Part shown: positions 7,564-16,371 of the stretch, in pieces
Layout of the letters: every line of letters starts with the position of its first letter
Position numbering within the stretch: position 1 is the stretch's first letter
Origin: Methylococcales bacterium
GTDB lineage: Bacteria; Pseudomonadota; Gammaproteobacteria; Methylococcales; Methylomonadaceae
Direction: 5' to 3'
Length of the DNA: 64,000 nt
NCBI GenBank assembly: GCA_030753675.1
Contig: JASMBU010000002.1
Location: 62,001 to 126,000, forward strand
Program-made: the position numbers and the translations under genes
Notes under the pieces: generated by a model
Seen by the model: the letters and a program-made list of their open reading frames with translations, nothing else
Databases searched by the model: none
What the model was told of the DNA's origin: nothing

Positions 7564-10176
7564 ATGAAAGCTATGTCGACCGAACAGCTGCGCGCTGTTT
7601 TTTTACAATATTTCGAAGCTAATGATCATGTCATTCAGCCGAGTAGTACGCTTGTTCCGGGAGATGATCCTACGTTGTTATTTACCAATGCAGGCATGGT
7701 TCCATTTAAAGATGTTTTTTTAGGACGCGAAAAGCACGCTTTTAAGCGAGCGACATCGAGTCAACGGTGTGTTCGTGCGGGGGGAAAACATAACGATTTA
7801 GAAAATGTTGGTTATACCGCTCGACACCATACTTTTTTTGAAATGTTGGGGAACTTTAGTTTTGGCGATTATTTTAAGAAAGAAGCCATTCATTTTGCTT
7901 GGGACTTTTTGACTAATAAGCTCGAAATACCGAGTGAAAAATTATGGATTACCGTTTTTGATGAAGATGCCGAGGCGGAAGCTATTTGGCTTAATGATAT
8001 AGGCGCTGACCCGGCGCGATTTTCACGTATTGGAGCAAAAGATAACTTTTGGTCCATGGGCGAAATAGGACCGTGTGGCCCTTGTAGTGAAATATTTTAT
8101 GATCATGGCGAGAGTGTTGAAGGAGGACCGCCTGGGTCTCCGGATGAAGAAGGGGATCGCTATATTGAGATATGGAATTTAGTTTTTATGCAGTATGACC
8201 GGTCTGCTGATGGGGTCTTAACGGATTTACCGAGTCCTTCAGTTGATACCGGTATGGGCTTAGAAAGAATTGCTGCTGTTTTACAAGGTGTTCACAATAA
8301 TTATGAAATTGATCTGTTCCAGAATTTGTTACAGTCTGCCGCGACGGTAACAGGAGTCACAGATACCACGCACAGTTCATTGCGCGTTATTGTCGATCAT
8401 ATTCGTTCTTGTGCATTTCTTATTGTTGACGGTGTAATGCCTTCGAACGAAGGGCGAGGGTATGTGTTACGGCGAATAATTCGCCGAGCAATTCGACACG
8501 GTTATCGATTAGGGGTTCATGATGTGTTTTTCTACCAATTAGTTCAGGGATTGGTAGAGCAGATGGGGGCGGTTTATCCGGAACTGGTTGCCAATCAAAA
8601 ACAGGTTGAACGTGTATTGGAGAAAGAAGAGCAGCGTTTTTCTGAAACTTTACAGAAAGGTATGGCGATTTTAGAAGGGTGTGTGGATGATCTAGAAGGA
8701 CAAGTGATTCCTGGCGATATTGTCTTTTTGCTTTACGATACCTATGGCTTTCCCGTTGATTTAACAGCGGATTTTGCCCGTGAAAGTAATTTGCAAATTG
8801 ATCATGAGGGCTTTGAGAAAGAAATGCAAAGCCAACGTGAAAGAGCGCGTGCAGCCAGTAATTTTGGCTCGAGTCATGATAAAAATATAGCGAGTAATGT
8901 TGAAACGGAATTTGTTGGTTATCAGGAGTTGGAGTGTCAAGCTGTTTTAAAGGGATTATTTTTAGACGGTCATGCGGTTGATTGTTTAAACGAAGGTGAT
9001 GAAGGTATTTTGGTCTTGGATTCAACGCCTTTTTATGCCGAGTCAGGAGGGCAGGTTGGAGATACCGGCGTCATTACTTTTGAAGGTAATCAGTTTGAAG
9101 TTGTTGATACACAAAAACAAGGTAGTCATACTTTCTTACATAAAGGCAGGATGATTTCTGGTGTTCTAAAGCAAGGCCAGAGGTATGAGGCAATTGTTGA
9201 CCCAATCAGTCGGCAGTTGATTGCTTTAAATCATTCAGCCACTCACTTGTTGCACGCAGCTTTAAGAGAGATATTAGGTGAGCATGTAATACAAAAAGGC
9301 TCACTGGTTAATGCTTCACGGTTACGCTTTGATTTTTCACATTTTGAGCCGATTGGATTGAAGCAATTGGTACAAATTGAACAGTTAGTGAATCTGCAGA
9401 TTAGAAAAAATAATCCCGTTTCTGTTGATTTAATGACTAAAGATCAGGCTGTTAAAGCGGGGGCTATGGCTCTATTTGGTGAGAAATACGGCGCTGAAGT
9501 TCGTGTGTTGAAGATAGGTGGTTTTTCCACAGAATTATGTGGTGGTACGCATGTGGATCGCTCAGGGGACATCGGTTTTTTTAAGATTGTGGGTGAAACA
9601 GGGGTTGCTGCAGGCGTTCGGCGTATTGAAGCAATGACGGGTGAGGGGGCGCTAAATTGGTCTGAAACCAGAAATAAAACATTAAGTAGTATTGCTGAAG
9701 TCGTCAAGAGTACACCCGAAAAATCATTCGATAAAGTTTGTAAATTAATTGAAAAAAATCGTCAATTTGAGAAAGAGTTAGAAAAGTTAAAGTTGAAATT
9801 AGCACAAGCCTCACAAGGTGAGTTGAGTGCGCAAGCAGTTGAAATAGAGGGTTTAAAGGTTTTAGCTGTTCAGTTAGATAATGTGGATGCGAAAGGGATG
9901 CGCGATGTTTTGGATCAACTAAAAAATAAGTTAGGTAGTTCCGCCATTATTTTAGCTGTTGTTAATGCTGAGAAAGTTAGTTTGATAGCCGGTGTGAGTA
10001 AAGATCAGATTGGCCGTATTAAAGCTGGTGATCTTGTGAATCATGTCGCGGCGCAAGTGGGTGGAAAAGGAGGGGGCAGACCCGAAATGGCGCAAGCGGG
10101 GGGTAATGATCCTAAAGGTCTAACACAAGCATTAGCGAATGTTCCTGAATGGATTCGTAGTCAAATCAGTAGTTAA
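7564..10176 (+). CDS. alaS: Alanyl-tRNA synthetase
   Basis: Class II synthetase of 870 residues charging tRNA-Ala. In order: catalytic core (N-terminal S-S-T-L-V-P and L-L-F-T-N-A-G-M), tRNA-recognition region, editing domain with zinc ligands His557 and His561 (H-S-A-T-H) plus Cys659 and His663 (C-G-G-T-H), and a C-terminal C-Ala domain rich in G-G-K-G-G-G-R. All hallmark metal ligands are intact. ATG codons at 7564 and 7573 are both possible starts; neither has a strong ribosome-binding site. lysC follows after 18 bases, so the two are likely co-transcribed. The 146-base upstream gap holds a small GTCGCT/AGCGAC hairpin near 7484-7501. Confidence 0.98.
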   Translation: MKAMSTEQLRAVFLQYFEANDHVIQPSSTLVPGDDPTLLFTNAGMVPFKDVFLGREKHAFKRATSSQRCVRAGGKHNDLENVGYTARHHTFFEMLGNFSFGDYFKKEAIHFAWDFLTNKLEIPSEKLWITVFDEDAEAEAIWLNDIGADPARFSRIGAKDNFWSMGEIGPCGPCSEIFYDHGESVEGGPPGSPDEEGDRYIEIWNLVFMQYDRSADGVLTDLPSPSVDTGMGLERIAAVLQGVHNNYEIDLFQNLLQSAATVTGVTDTTHSSLRVIVDHIRSCAFLIVDGVMPSNEGRGYVLRRIIRRAIRHGYRLGVHDVFFYQLVQGLVEQMGAVYPELVANQKQVERVLEKEEQRFSETLQKGMAILEGCVDDLEGQVIPGDIVFLLYDTYGFPVDLTADFARESNLQIDHEGFEKEMQSQRERARAASNFGSSHDKNIASNVETEFVGYQELECQAVLKGLFLDGHAVDCLNEGDEGILVLDSTPFYAESGGQVGDTGVITFEGNQFEVVDTQKQGSHTFLHKGRMISGVLKQGQRYEAIVDPISRQLIALNHSATHLLHAALREILGEHVIQKGSLVNASRLRFDFSHFEPIGLKQLVQIEQLVNLQIRKNNPVSVDLMTKDQAVKAGAMALFGEKYGAEVRVLKIGGFSTELCGGTHVDRSGDIGFFKIVGETGVAAGVRRIEAMTGEGALNWSETRNKTLSSIAEVVKSTPEKSFDKVCKLIEKNRQFEKELEKLKLKLAQASQGELSAQAVEIEGLKVLAVQLDNVDAKGMRDVLDQLKNKLGSSAIILAVVNAEKVSLIAGVSKDQIGRIKAGDLVNHVAAQVGGKGGGRPEMAQAGGNDPKGLTQALANVPEWIRSQISS

Positions 10177-10194
10177 AAGTGAGTTAAAATAACT

Positions 10195-11421
10195 ATGGCA
10201 AGATATGTTTTTAAATTTGGTGGCACCTCGGTAGGGGATGCTGAGCGGATTAAGAGTGTTGCTGAAAAAGTAAAACAGGCGCGTTCTGAAGGTCACGAGA
10301 TTATAGCTGTGGTTTCAGCTATGAGTGGGGAAACAAATAGGCTCACTGCCTTGGCCGGTGAGTTGTTAGTAAAACCCAACCCTCGTGAAATGGACGTGTT
10401 GTTATCAACAGGCGAGCAGGTGACTATTGCGCTGCTGAGTATGGCGTTGGATGCTTTAGGATGCCCCGCAGAATCTTTTACTGGTGCTCAGGTCGAAATA
10501 TTAACGGACTCGATTCACAGCAAAGCAAGAATAAAAGATATTGGTGTAACGGCCATACAAAAATGTCTGAAGAGTGGGAAGGTTGCTGTTGTTGCTGGTT
10601 TTCAGGGCATTAATGAACAGGGACATATAACGACCTTAGGGCGTGGCGGTTCAGATACGACAGCTGTTGCTTTAGCTGCGAAACTGGAGGCGTCTGAATG
10701 TTATATTTATACCGATGTGGATGGTGTGTATACCACAGACCCACGTGTTGAGCCGACAGCACGAAAAATGGATTCGATTACTTTTGAGGAAATGCTTGAA
10801 ATGGCTAGTTTAGGCTCAAAAGTTTTGCAAATTAGAGCGGTTGAGTTTGCAGGAAAATATAATGTACCTTTGAGAGTGTTGTCTACTTTTTCTGAGGGTA
10901 ATGGAACGTTAATAACTTATGAGGATGATGGCATGGAACAGGCATTTATTTCCGGTATTGCATTTAATCGTGATGAGGCTAAGTTGACCATCAACGGGGT
11001 ACCAGATTTACCCGGTGTTGCTTCAAAAATAGTGGGTCCGATAGCGGCTAATAATATTGAAATTGATATGATCATTCAGAATATAGCGGATGATGAAACC
11101 ACTGATTTTACTTTTACAGTTCATCGAAATGATTATCATAAGGCGGTGGCTCTTCTGGAGGAGATTAAAACATCGTTGTCCGCAAAGAAGGTTTCAGGTG
11201 ATGATACCATTGTAAAGGTCTCGTTAGTCGGTGTTGGTATGCGATCTCATTCGGGTATAGCGAGTAAAATGTTTGATGTTTTGGCCTCAGAAGGTATTAA
11301 TATCAAAATGATCTCAACATCAGAAATAAAGATTTCGGTTGTTATGGATGAGAAGTACCTTGAAGCAGCCGTACGCGCGCTACATAAATCTTTTGAATTA
11401 GCTGAGCAACCGGTACTTTGA
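10195..11421 (+). CDS. lysC: Aspartate kinase, lysine/threonine-sensitive type
   Basis: Phosphorylates aspartate as the first step to lysine, threonine and methionine. 408 residues, the length of the monofunctional ACT-regulated class. It begins with K-F-G-G-T-S-V-G (residues 6-13), has the L-G-R-G-G-S-D-T-T substrate loop, and ends with two ACT domains (about 265-400), so feedback inhibition by end-product amino acids is expected. It sits in the frequent alaS-lysC-csrA arrangement, 18 bases after alaS. Confidence 0.96.
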   Translation: MARYVFKFGGTSVGDAERIKSVAEKVKQARSEGHEIIAVVSAMSGETNRLTALAGELLVKPNPREMDVLLSTGEQVTIALLSMALDALGCPAESFTGAQVEILTDSIHSKARIKDIGVTAIQKCLKSGKVAVVAGFQGINEQGHITTLGRGGSDTTAVALAAKLEASECYIYTDVDGVYTTDPRVEPTARKMDSITFEEMLEMASLGSKVLQIRAVEFAGKYNVPLRVLSTFSEGNGTLITYEDDGMEQAFISGIAFNRDEAKLTINGVPDLPGVASKIVGPIAANNIEIDMIIQNIADDETTDFTFTVHRNDYHKAVALLEEIKTSLSAKKVSGDDTIVKVSLVGVGMRSHSGIASKMFDVLASEGINIKMISTSEIKISVVMDEKYLEAAVRALHKSFELAEQPVL

Positions 11422-11495
11422 TGATTCCTTTTCTATTTAAAAGATGGTAGAATTCTTTGCCTTGATGTGGGTGTAACTTTAGGAGGAGGGTGGCC

Positions 11496-11681
11496 GTGTT
11501 AATATTGACTCGCCGTATTGGAGAGACATTGATGATAGGAGATGAAGTCAAGGTTACTGTCTTAGGTGTAAAGGGTAATCAAGTTAGGATTGGTGTTGAT
11601 GCACCAAAACACGTATCGGTTCATAGAGAAGAGATTTTTGACCGCATCAAAGAAGAAAAAGAACAAAAAAAACCAAAATAA
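11496..11681 (+). CDS. csrA: Carbon storage regulator CsrA/RsmA
   Basis: RNA-binding translational regulator, 61 residues. It opens [12 protein letters not shown] and contains the conserved [13 protein letters not shown] and V-H-R-E-E-I-F stretches that form the dimeric beta-barrel and RNA-binding face. I place the start at the GTG at 11496, not the in-frame GTG at 11490. The family begins at M-L-I-L-T-R-R, and AGGAGG at 11481-11486 is then nine bases away. It lies downstream of lysC and just before tRNA-Ser, as in many gammaproteobacteria. Confidence 0.96.
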   Translation: MLILTRRIGETLMIGDEVKVTVLGVKGNQVRIGVDAPKHVSVHREEIFDRIKEEKEQKKPK

Positions 11682-11696
11682 ATATCATTTTTAATT

Positions 11697-11788
11697 GGAG
11701 AGATGGCCGAGCGGCTGAAGGCGCTCCCCTGCTAAGGGAGTATGGGTTTTAAAGCCCATCGAGGGTTCGAATCCCTCTCTCTCCGCCA
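11697..11788 (+). tRNA. tRNA-Ser (anticodon GCU)
   Basis: The acceptor stem GGAGAGA (11697-11703) pairs with TCTCTCC (11778-11784), followed by discriminator G and encoded CCA. The anticodon stem CTCCC/GGGAG encloses loop CTGCTAA, anticodon GCT. A long variable arm (ATGGGTTTTAAAGCCCAT region), typical of serine tRNAs, is present. It follows csrA by 15 bases. Confidence 0.97.
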
Positions 11789-12432
11789 TATTACTAAAAT
11801 AAATACTGTAAAATCAACGAGTTAATACTAATCTGGATTAGCTTCCCACCAATTGGCCCCCAATTTTTTAACGCGTTAACGCTCAAATTAAACGTCACAC
11901 ACAGTCTCGTTGAAGTTTACCGCACCGGGCTATATTCAATTCAAAAACTTTATTACCTATCCAAACAGCCCTTTGTTAAAAACCAAGAGCTATGCTCGTG
12001 GTCAACTTGTTTGTCCATAGCTTAAACCCGAGTCGACACGGGTGCCAGGATGCACAGTAGCACGCCATGGAAGGCATATTAGCGCTTAGAATACAGCTCC
12101 TTGAACGGTTGAATTATAACGTACAAAAAGCGTTGTGATTTGCGCTAAGAAATGTCGATCTTAGAGTAAACTCTTATTGATATTTGTCCTCGGGTAGAAC
12201 TGCTACGTGCTCGGCGCTAAGTGGCTTTAAAACTGCTCTTAGGATCTGATGGTTTCAAGGAGATGACCCTTGAAAATGGACTAGACCAATAGGGAGGGGC
12301 GTTTAGAAATCGTGTTGTCCTATGTGGATGCCGGCTGCCTCGCAGTTGGGCCCATTTGTGATTCATCTGTTCATCTACTGGTTGAGAAATTTCAATTAGC
12401 CAGATTTAAGCGTATTCGATAGACTTATAACG
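11789..12432. other. Long stretch without a recognisable gene
   Basis: These 644 bases follow tRNA-Ser and contain no open frame I can support on either strand. The composition is more mixed and GC-richer in patches than the neighbouring genes. A short open run near 12311-12422 ends at a TAG just before the next gene but lacks a recognisable family. Decayed mobile or gene DNA is a plausible origin, but I see no transposase motif, no terminal repeats and no second copy of the tRNA-Ser 3' end. Confidence 0.45.
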
Positions 12433-12915
12433 ATGATAGATATATCTACCAATCATAACCTTTTTGTAATTGCTCGAGCTTTGCATGTAATTGCTGTTGT
12501 TCTATGGATAGGTGGTGTTGCTTTCGTTACTACCGTCGTAATTCCATACTTAAAAAACTCTCATTCGCCAGAAAGTAGGTTGCATATATTTGAGTCTGTA
12601 GAAGGTAAATTCAGTTTTCAAGCCAAATTAACAACGTTACTTACGGGTTTATCTGGCTTTTATTTACAGTACGTAACGAATGCAGTGACATCTATCCAAT
12701 GGTGGGTTTATCTCATGGTTTTTGTATGGGCAATATTTATGACTGTATTGTTCGTTCTTGAACCTTTATTTTTACACAATTGGTTTCATCGGCAAGCTGA
12801 AATCAATAGTGAAAAAACTTTTTTTATCTTGCAAATTATGCATATTGTTTTACTCGCCATTAGCTTAATCGTGGTTTTTGTCGGGGTCGCCGGTGTACAT
12901 GGGCTTTTTTATTAA
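12433..12915 (+). CDS. CopD-like integral membrane protein
   Basis: Hydrophobic protein of 160 residues with about four membrane helices (near 10-32, 55-75, 80-108 and 128-155). The first helix contains A-R-A-L-H-V-I-A-V-V-L-W-I-G-G-V-A-F, resembling the H-x-x-A-x-x-x-W-x-G-G pattern of CopD and related copper or haem-linked membrane proteins. Further histidines (R-L-H, F-L-H-N-W-F-H, M-H) could bind metal or haem. The function is not established. It stands alone on the plus strand next to two exported proteins on the minus strand. Confidence is high that it is a real gene and moderate for the family. Confidence 0.7.
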   Translation: MIDISTNHNLFVIARALHVIAVVLWIGGVAFVTTVVIPYLKNSHSPESRLHIFESVEGKFSFQAKLTTLLTGLSGFYLQYVTNAVTSIQWWVYLMVFVWAIFMTVLFVLEPLFLHNWFHRQAEINSEKTFFILQIMHIVLLAISLIVVFVGVAGVHGLFY

Positions 12916-13021
12916 ATAGTTCACCAGTTTTCAGGTCATAGCAAAGCCGCGTTGTTCAGATTATTGTATCCATAGATAATCCAGACTTAAAAAGTAAGCC
13001 ATACCTAAATCATTTAGCACA

Positions 13022-13456
13022 CTAAAGTGATTTTAATGTGCTAAGTTGATATGACTCATGGCAAATAATACACTTACCCATAGACTGGCTCAACTGTCTT
13101 AACGTGTGCTTTGGGTCATGAATTGACTCTGCATCTGCTGCTATTTGATCAAAATCTTGGTGTGCTGCCATCCCAAGTTGCATAAATGCCTTGGGTAAGG
13201 TGCCTTTAAGAGAATCCTCAGCTTTTCGAGCCATCCCCATGCCTAAGGCTTTTGCATGGCGAGATACAGTCACCATATCTTCTTCAGTTAACGCAATTAA
13301 AATTGCCTGTGTACCAGATAATAAAGCTCTCATTTCTCTTAATATATGCCCTCGCTGCACATCAGTAACCTGAAGCACTTGGCGGTTATTAATTTCTTCA
13401 GCCTGACAAGAAATAGAAACTATTCCCAATATTAGAAAAACCAATATTTTTTTCAT
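13022..13456 (-). CDS. Exported cytochrome c'-like protein
   Basis: 144 residues. A Lys-rich signal peptide of about 19 residues (M-K-K-I-L-V-F-L-I-L-G) precedes a mainly helical domain, with a single haem-binding C-I-I-C-H motif near the C-terminus (about 132-136). One C-terminal CxxCH after four helices is the layout of cytochrome c' and c-556. A periplasmic haem protein for electron transfer or gas binding is the inference. It lies 12 bases downstream of the LTxxQ-like gene on the same strand, so the two are probably co-transcribed. Confidence 0.72.
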   Translation of the reverse strand: MKKILVFLILGIVSISCQAEEINNRQVLQVTDVQRGHILREMRALLSGTQAILIALTEEDMVTVSRHAKALGMGMARKAEDSLKGTLPKAFMQLGMAAHQDFDQIAADAESIHDPKHTLRQLSQSMGKCIICHESYQLSTLKSL

Positions 13457-13468
13457 CTATTTCCCCCT

Positions 13469-13984
13469 TTAACTTTTAGCGTAAATAACTAAGAAATTTG
13501 TATCGTTGCCAATAACTATTTTTTTAATAGTCATTAGTACCTTCAACCGTTTTTGCATCTTTCCACGCTGAGAAGGTGTTAAAATAGCTTCAATTTTTTG
13601 ACGAACTTCGATTCCCTTTTCGGCCATTTGCGTATGAATTTTATTGTGCTCTCGATTCAATGTCCGAACTTGTTCTGCATAAAAGGTGGGTGCGAGTAAA
13701 CCCTTTTTTAATTTCATCATCGCTTGTTTCATCTTAGCTTTTTTAGCTTTAGTTCCCTGCTTAGCTACAACAACGATGCGCGCAATTTGACCCAACTGAA
13801 CATCGGTTAGTTGTAATTCAGACTGATATGCCATAACAAGCTGGCCGTAGTCTTTTTTTGCCTTCATCATGCCTGTCTTCTTGTCCATCATGGATCCCGT
13901 CGTTAATACTTTGGATTTAGTACTCGACTGATGATTCGCAGCTATAGAAACCTGAGTATTAAACGTCAGCAACATTACTATCAA
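13469..13984 (-). CDS. Exported LTxxQ/Spy-like protein with an unusual start
   Basis: About 171 residues from the first canonical start, a TTG at 13984-13982. The body is very basic (many K and K-K) and has L-T-D-V-Q-L-G-Q and L-T-P-S-Q-R-G segments, reminiscent of the LTxxQ repeats of Spy/CpxP periplasmic proteins. A signal peptide ends around S-I-A-A. From the TTG this signal lacks its usual positive N-terminus. Extending six codons upstream to an ATA at 14002-14000 gives a textbook signal (then K-G-I-L-F-L-I-V-M-L-L) behind AAGAGG. So either a non-standard ATA start is used or an ATG has been lost. The family assignment is tentative. Confidence 0.6.
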   Translation of the reverse strand: MIVMLLTFNTQVSIAANHQSSTKSKVLTTGSMMDKKTGMMKAKKDYGQLVMAYQSELQLTDVQLGQIARIVVVAKQGTKAKKAKMKQAMMKLKKGLLAPTFYAEQVRTLNREHNKIHTQMAEKGIEVRQKIEAILTPSQRGKMQKRLKVLMTIKKIVIGNDTNFLVIYAKS

Positions 13985-14065
13985 AAATAAAATACCTTTT
14001 ATAAATACCTCTTAATAAAAAATATCTATCATAGTACCATTCTATAAACGTTAACTTCCGTTAAT

Positions 14066-14278
14066 GTGACTTGGGGTTACCTACAACGAAGAGAGGCAGA
14101 TGCTGATATCATGACAATGCAGCGACTCAGTCAAGGGTATGATATTCCTGCTTATCCTGTTTATGGCAGTCTTATTGTTAAACGATCCGATGCGCCTTTG
14201 GTGAAGCGCATCATGAAGGAATCATTTGAAAGTGGAATAGGCTTTACGCCCATCTTAAAAGTAAATGTAGCTAACTAA
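14066..14278 (+). pseudogene. Short open frame, probably the 3' remnant of a larger gene
   Basis: Up to 70 residues from a GTG at 14066; the frame opens only six codons earlier after a stop at 14045. The sequence starts abruptly inside what looks like a domain (T-W-G-Y-L-Q-R-R-E-A-D-A-D) and continues with a well-ordered G-Y-D-I-P-A-Y-P-V-Y-G-S-L-I-V-K-R. It ends naturally. No ribosome-binding site precedes it. I do not recognise the parent family. A truncated C-terminus is the most economical reading; a small intact gene cannot be excluded. Confidence 0.4.
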
Positions 14279-14672
14279 ACCAGTGGGCGACATCGTTTCT
14301 GTTTATTGAGATCCAAAAAAACACTAGGCTTTAAGGTATTGTTTTTTGGTGTTAAGAGGTCTTAAAGAGTAATTGTTGCTTAGGCGAGTTTTTGGTTTTC
14401 AGCGCCGTCATCCTGAGGATTATAGAATCTAATAGCGTGATTATAAACGCAGGTTGAGTTTATAAATTGCCATGGTATAATTCCTCCTCGTTGTTATTTG
14501 GTAGATTGTTGAACAGGATATTTTTTTCTAAACGGTAGTCATATCGAGACATTTGTTTCGAACGGGTATAATCGTTAACCTACTGATTTATCATATATTA
14601 TCTTTTGTTTTTAGCATTTCCACGGAGGGTGGTTTGTTCATTGCGCACCCTTTGATAACTTGCTTTTTGGTC
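14279..14672. other. Non-coding stretch before tRNA-Arg
   Basis: About 390 bases with no supportable open frame. It is AT-rich. The only structure noticed is an imperfect CCAAAAAAACA / TGTTTTTTGG pairing near 14313-14358. No insertion-sequence ends or tRNA fragments were recognised. Confidence 0.5.
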
Positions 14673-14701
14673 TTGACGGAAATGATATTATAAAGGATAA
14701 T
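14673..14701 (+). promoter_or_regulatory. Sigma-70 promoter of tRNA-Arg/tRNA-Asn
   Basis: TTGACG at 14673-14678 and GATAAT at 14696-14701 with a 17-base spacer, placed so that transcription would begin a few bases before tRNA-Arg at 14715. Confidence 0.7.
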
Positions 14702-14714
14702 TACTTGTTGTTAT

Positions 14715-14791
14715 GCGCCCGTAGCTCAGCTGGATAGAGTACTCGGCTACGAACCGAGCGGTCGGGAGTTCGAATCTCTCCGGGCGCGCCA
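14715..14791 (+). tRNA. tRNA-Arg (anticodon ACG)
   Basis: The acceptor stem GCGCCCG pairs with CGGGCGC, followed by G and encoded CCA. The anticodon stem CTCGG/CCGAG holds loop CTACGAA, anticodon ACG, whose A34 is expected to be inosine-modified. It forms a small unit with the following tRNA-Asn, 11 bases away. Confidence 0.97.
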
Positions 14792-14802
14792 TAAAAAATT
14801 AA

Positions 14803-14878
14803 TCCCCTGTAGCTCAGTTGGTAGAGCGGGTGACTGTTAATCACTAGGTCGGCGGTTCGAGCCCGTCCGGGGGAGCCA
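14803..14878 (+). tRNA. tRNA-Asn (anticodon GUU)
   Basis: The acceptor stem TCCCCTG pairs with CGGGGGA (one G-T pair), discriminator G, encoded CCA. The anticodon loop CTGTTAA lies between GGTGA and TCACT, anticodon GTT. The D-loop sequence AGCTCAGTTGGTAGAGC is canonical. Confidence 0.97.
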
Positions 14879-14894
14879 TATATAAGTACTACTG

Positions 14895-14928
14895 AAAGGT
14901 TTGCAAGTTATCTTGCAGACCTTTTTTA
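14895..14928 (+). terminator. Intrinsic terminator of the tRNA-Arg/tRNA-Asn unit
   Basis: The 13-bp stem AAAGGTTTGCAAG / CTTGCAGACCTTT (one G-T pair) closes on a four-base TTAT loop and runs into a short T tract. It lies 16 bases after tRNA-Asn. Confidence 0.85.
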
Positions 14929-15016
14929 TTTTGTACTGCCAGTAAATTGATAAGATGGGTAATGGGGTTCAGTGTACTTATTAAGCGTAAGCTGGGTATT
15001 TAAATGAGGTGAAGCG

Positions 15017-16255
15017 ATGTATTGTTTAGGTTATTTGAATCGATTGTTCTTTTTGGCGATAGTTTCGACAGTGGGCATGGCTGAAAATTATCACAATAAT
15101 CCGGTTACCTTGCAATATGACAGTGACTTGTCGTTGTCTGTATTGGTTGAAAATACGTTAGCTAAATCGCCTGATCAATTCTGGTTAGAGGCGTTAGCAA
15201 CGGAGGTTAAGGCGTTACGTAAAAGAAGCGATAGTTGGGCGGCGGGTGCTGCAAGCATTGACTTGGGGTATCAAGAGGCATCAAGTGGAACGCTCCATTT
15301 TATTGATGGTGGTGTTAGTGTACCCATATGGCACTGGGGCCAGCAGGATGCTGAAGCACAAGTTGCACATGCGGCCGCACAGGGATTTTTAGATCAAACT
15401 GCCACTTTTCAATTGCAGGTAGCAGGAGTTATTCGTGCGGTCTTATGGGACTATGCGTTGAGTGAATTTAAATTAAAAGAGGCGATGCTTGCGGTTGAGT
15501 TTTCTGAGCAGGCTTTAGTGGCAGTTTCGCAATCTGTTCAATTAGGTGAGTTGTCGCATTTGGATTTATTGCCTATCAAAAGAGACTTGTTAACTCAAAG
15601 GACACGGTTAGCTCAGATTAAAACAGATTTAAATAAGATGGCTAAACGTTTTCAAACAATCACGCATTCAAATGCTGTTCCTTATCGGTTTGATGAAAAG
15701 CGTACAGACTCGAATGAAATTAATGTTAATCATCCGCTATTGGCATTCATTAACAGTAAAATAGCTAGAAAAAAAGCTGAATATCAGGCATTAGTTTTAC
15801 GTGGATCAGGACAAACAAGGTTATCTTTAGGGGTGAATAGTGATCGAGGTGATATTCGCAGTAATGATACGGAGAGCTTTAATATTGCACTTAATATTCC
15901 TTTAGGTAGTGAGGCTCACAATGGTCCCGCATTGTCAGTTATAAGTATTAAATTAACTAAACTAATTGCGGATAGAGCGCATTTGATTCATGACCTTAAT
16001 GATAATGTTTTTGATTTATCACAGAATATTGCTTTAGGAGAGGATGTTTTAGTGATGGTTAAAGAAATTGCGAAATTAGAAAGTGATCGTTTGAAAATAT
16101 CTGAGCGTAGTTATCAAGCGGGAGAGTTGAGCTTGTATAAGTTTAAGAAAATTCAATTGACTCAGCGACGAGCCGAGTTGAAAGTTATGGAGCAAGTCAT
16201 TATTAATAATAAGACTATCGCCTTGTATAATCAATCGTTAGGCGTGCTCCCATAG
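15017..16255 (+). CDS. TolC-family outer membrane protein
   Basis: 412 residues with an N-terminal signal (hydrophobic to about residue 20, ending near G-M-A-E) and two long alpha-helical regions typical of outer membrane efflux proteins. The S-V-Q-L-G-E-L-S-H-L-D-L-L stretch in the first half and S-Y-Q-A-G-E-L-S-L-Y-K-F in the second match the paired repeats of the family. GAGGTGAAG precedes the ATG. There is no membrane-fusion protein or pump next to it, so its partner must be encoded elsewhere. Heavy-metal (CzcC-like) or type I secretion channels are both possible. Confidence 0.82.
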   Translation: MYCLGYLNRLFFLAIVSTVGMAENYHNNPVTLQYDSDLSLSVLVENTLAKSPDQFWLEALATEVKALRKRSDSWAAGAASIDLGYQEASSGTLHFIDGGVSVPIWHWGQQDAEAQVAHAAAQGFLDQTATFQLQVAGVIRAVLWDYALSEFKLKEAMLAVEFSEQALVAVSQSVQLGELSHLDLLPIKRDLLTQRTRLAQIKTDLNKMAKRFQTITHSNAVPYRFDEKRTDSNEINVNHPLLAFINSKIARKKAEYQALVLRGSGQTRLSLGVNSDRGDIRSNDTESFNIALNIPLGSEAHNGPALSVISIKLTKLIADRAHLIHDLNDNVFDLSQNIALGEDVLVMVKEIAKLESDRLKISERSYQAGELSLYKFKKIQLTQRRAELKVMEQVIINNKTIALYNQSLGVLP

Positions 16256-16371
16256 CGTGTAAAATATTAATAGGTATGTTCTTAAGTTTTGTTAGGACTT
16301 GATTGCGTGCTTGAAGTGTAAAAATCTATTATGATATCAGCGCGAATTAAATTGAAGAGGGTCAACATAAT

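Noticed and set aside
8420-9025. Open frame of about 200 codons on the minus strand inside alaS
   Set aside because: It lies wholly under alaS, has no family features, and its composition is explained by the codon pattern of the plus-strand gene.
11697-14714. Integrated element at tRNA-Ser with attachment-site repeats
   Set aside because: No integrase gene and no second copy of the tRNA 3' end were found before tRNA-Arg. Only a decayed remnant remains possible.
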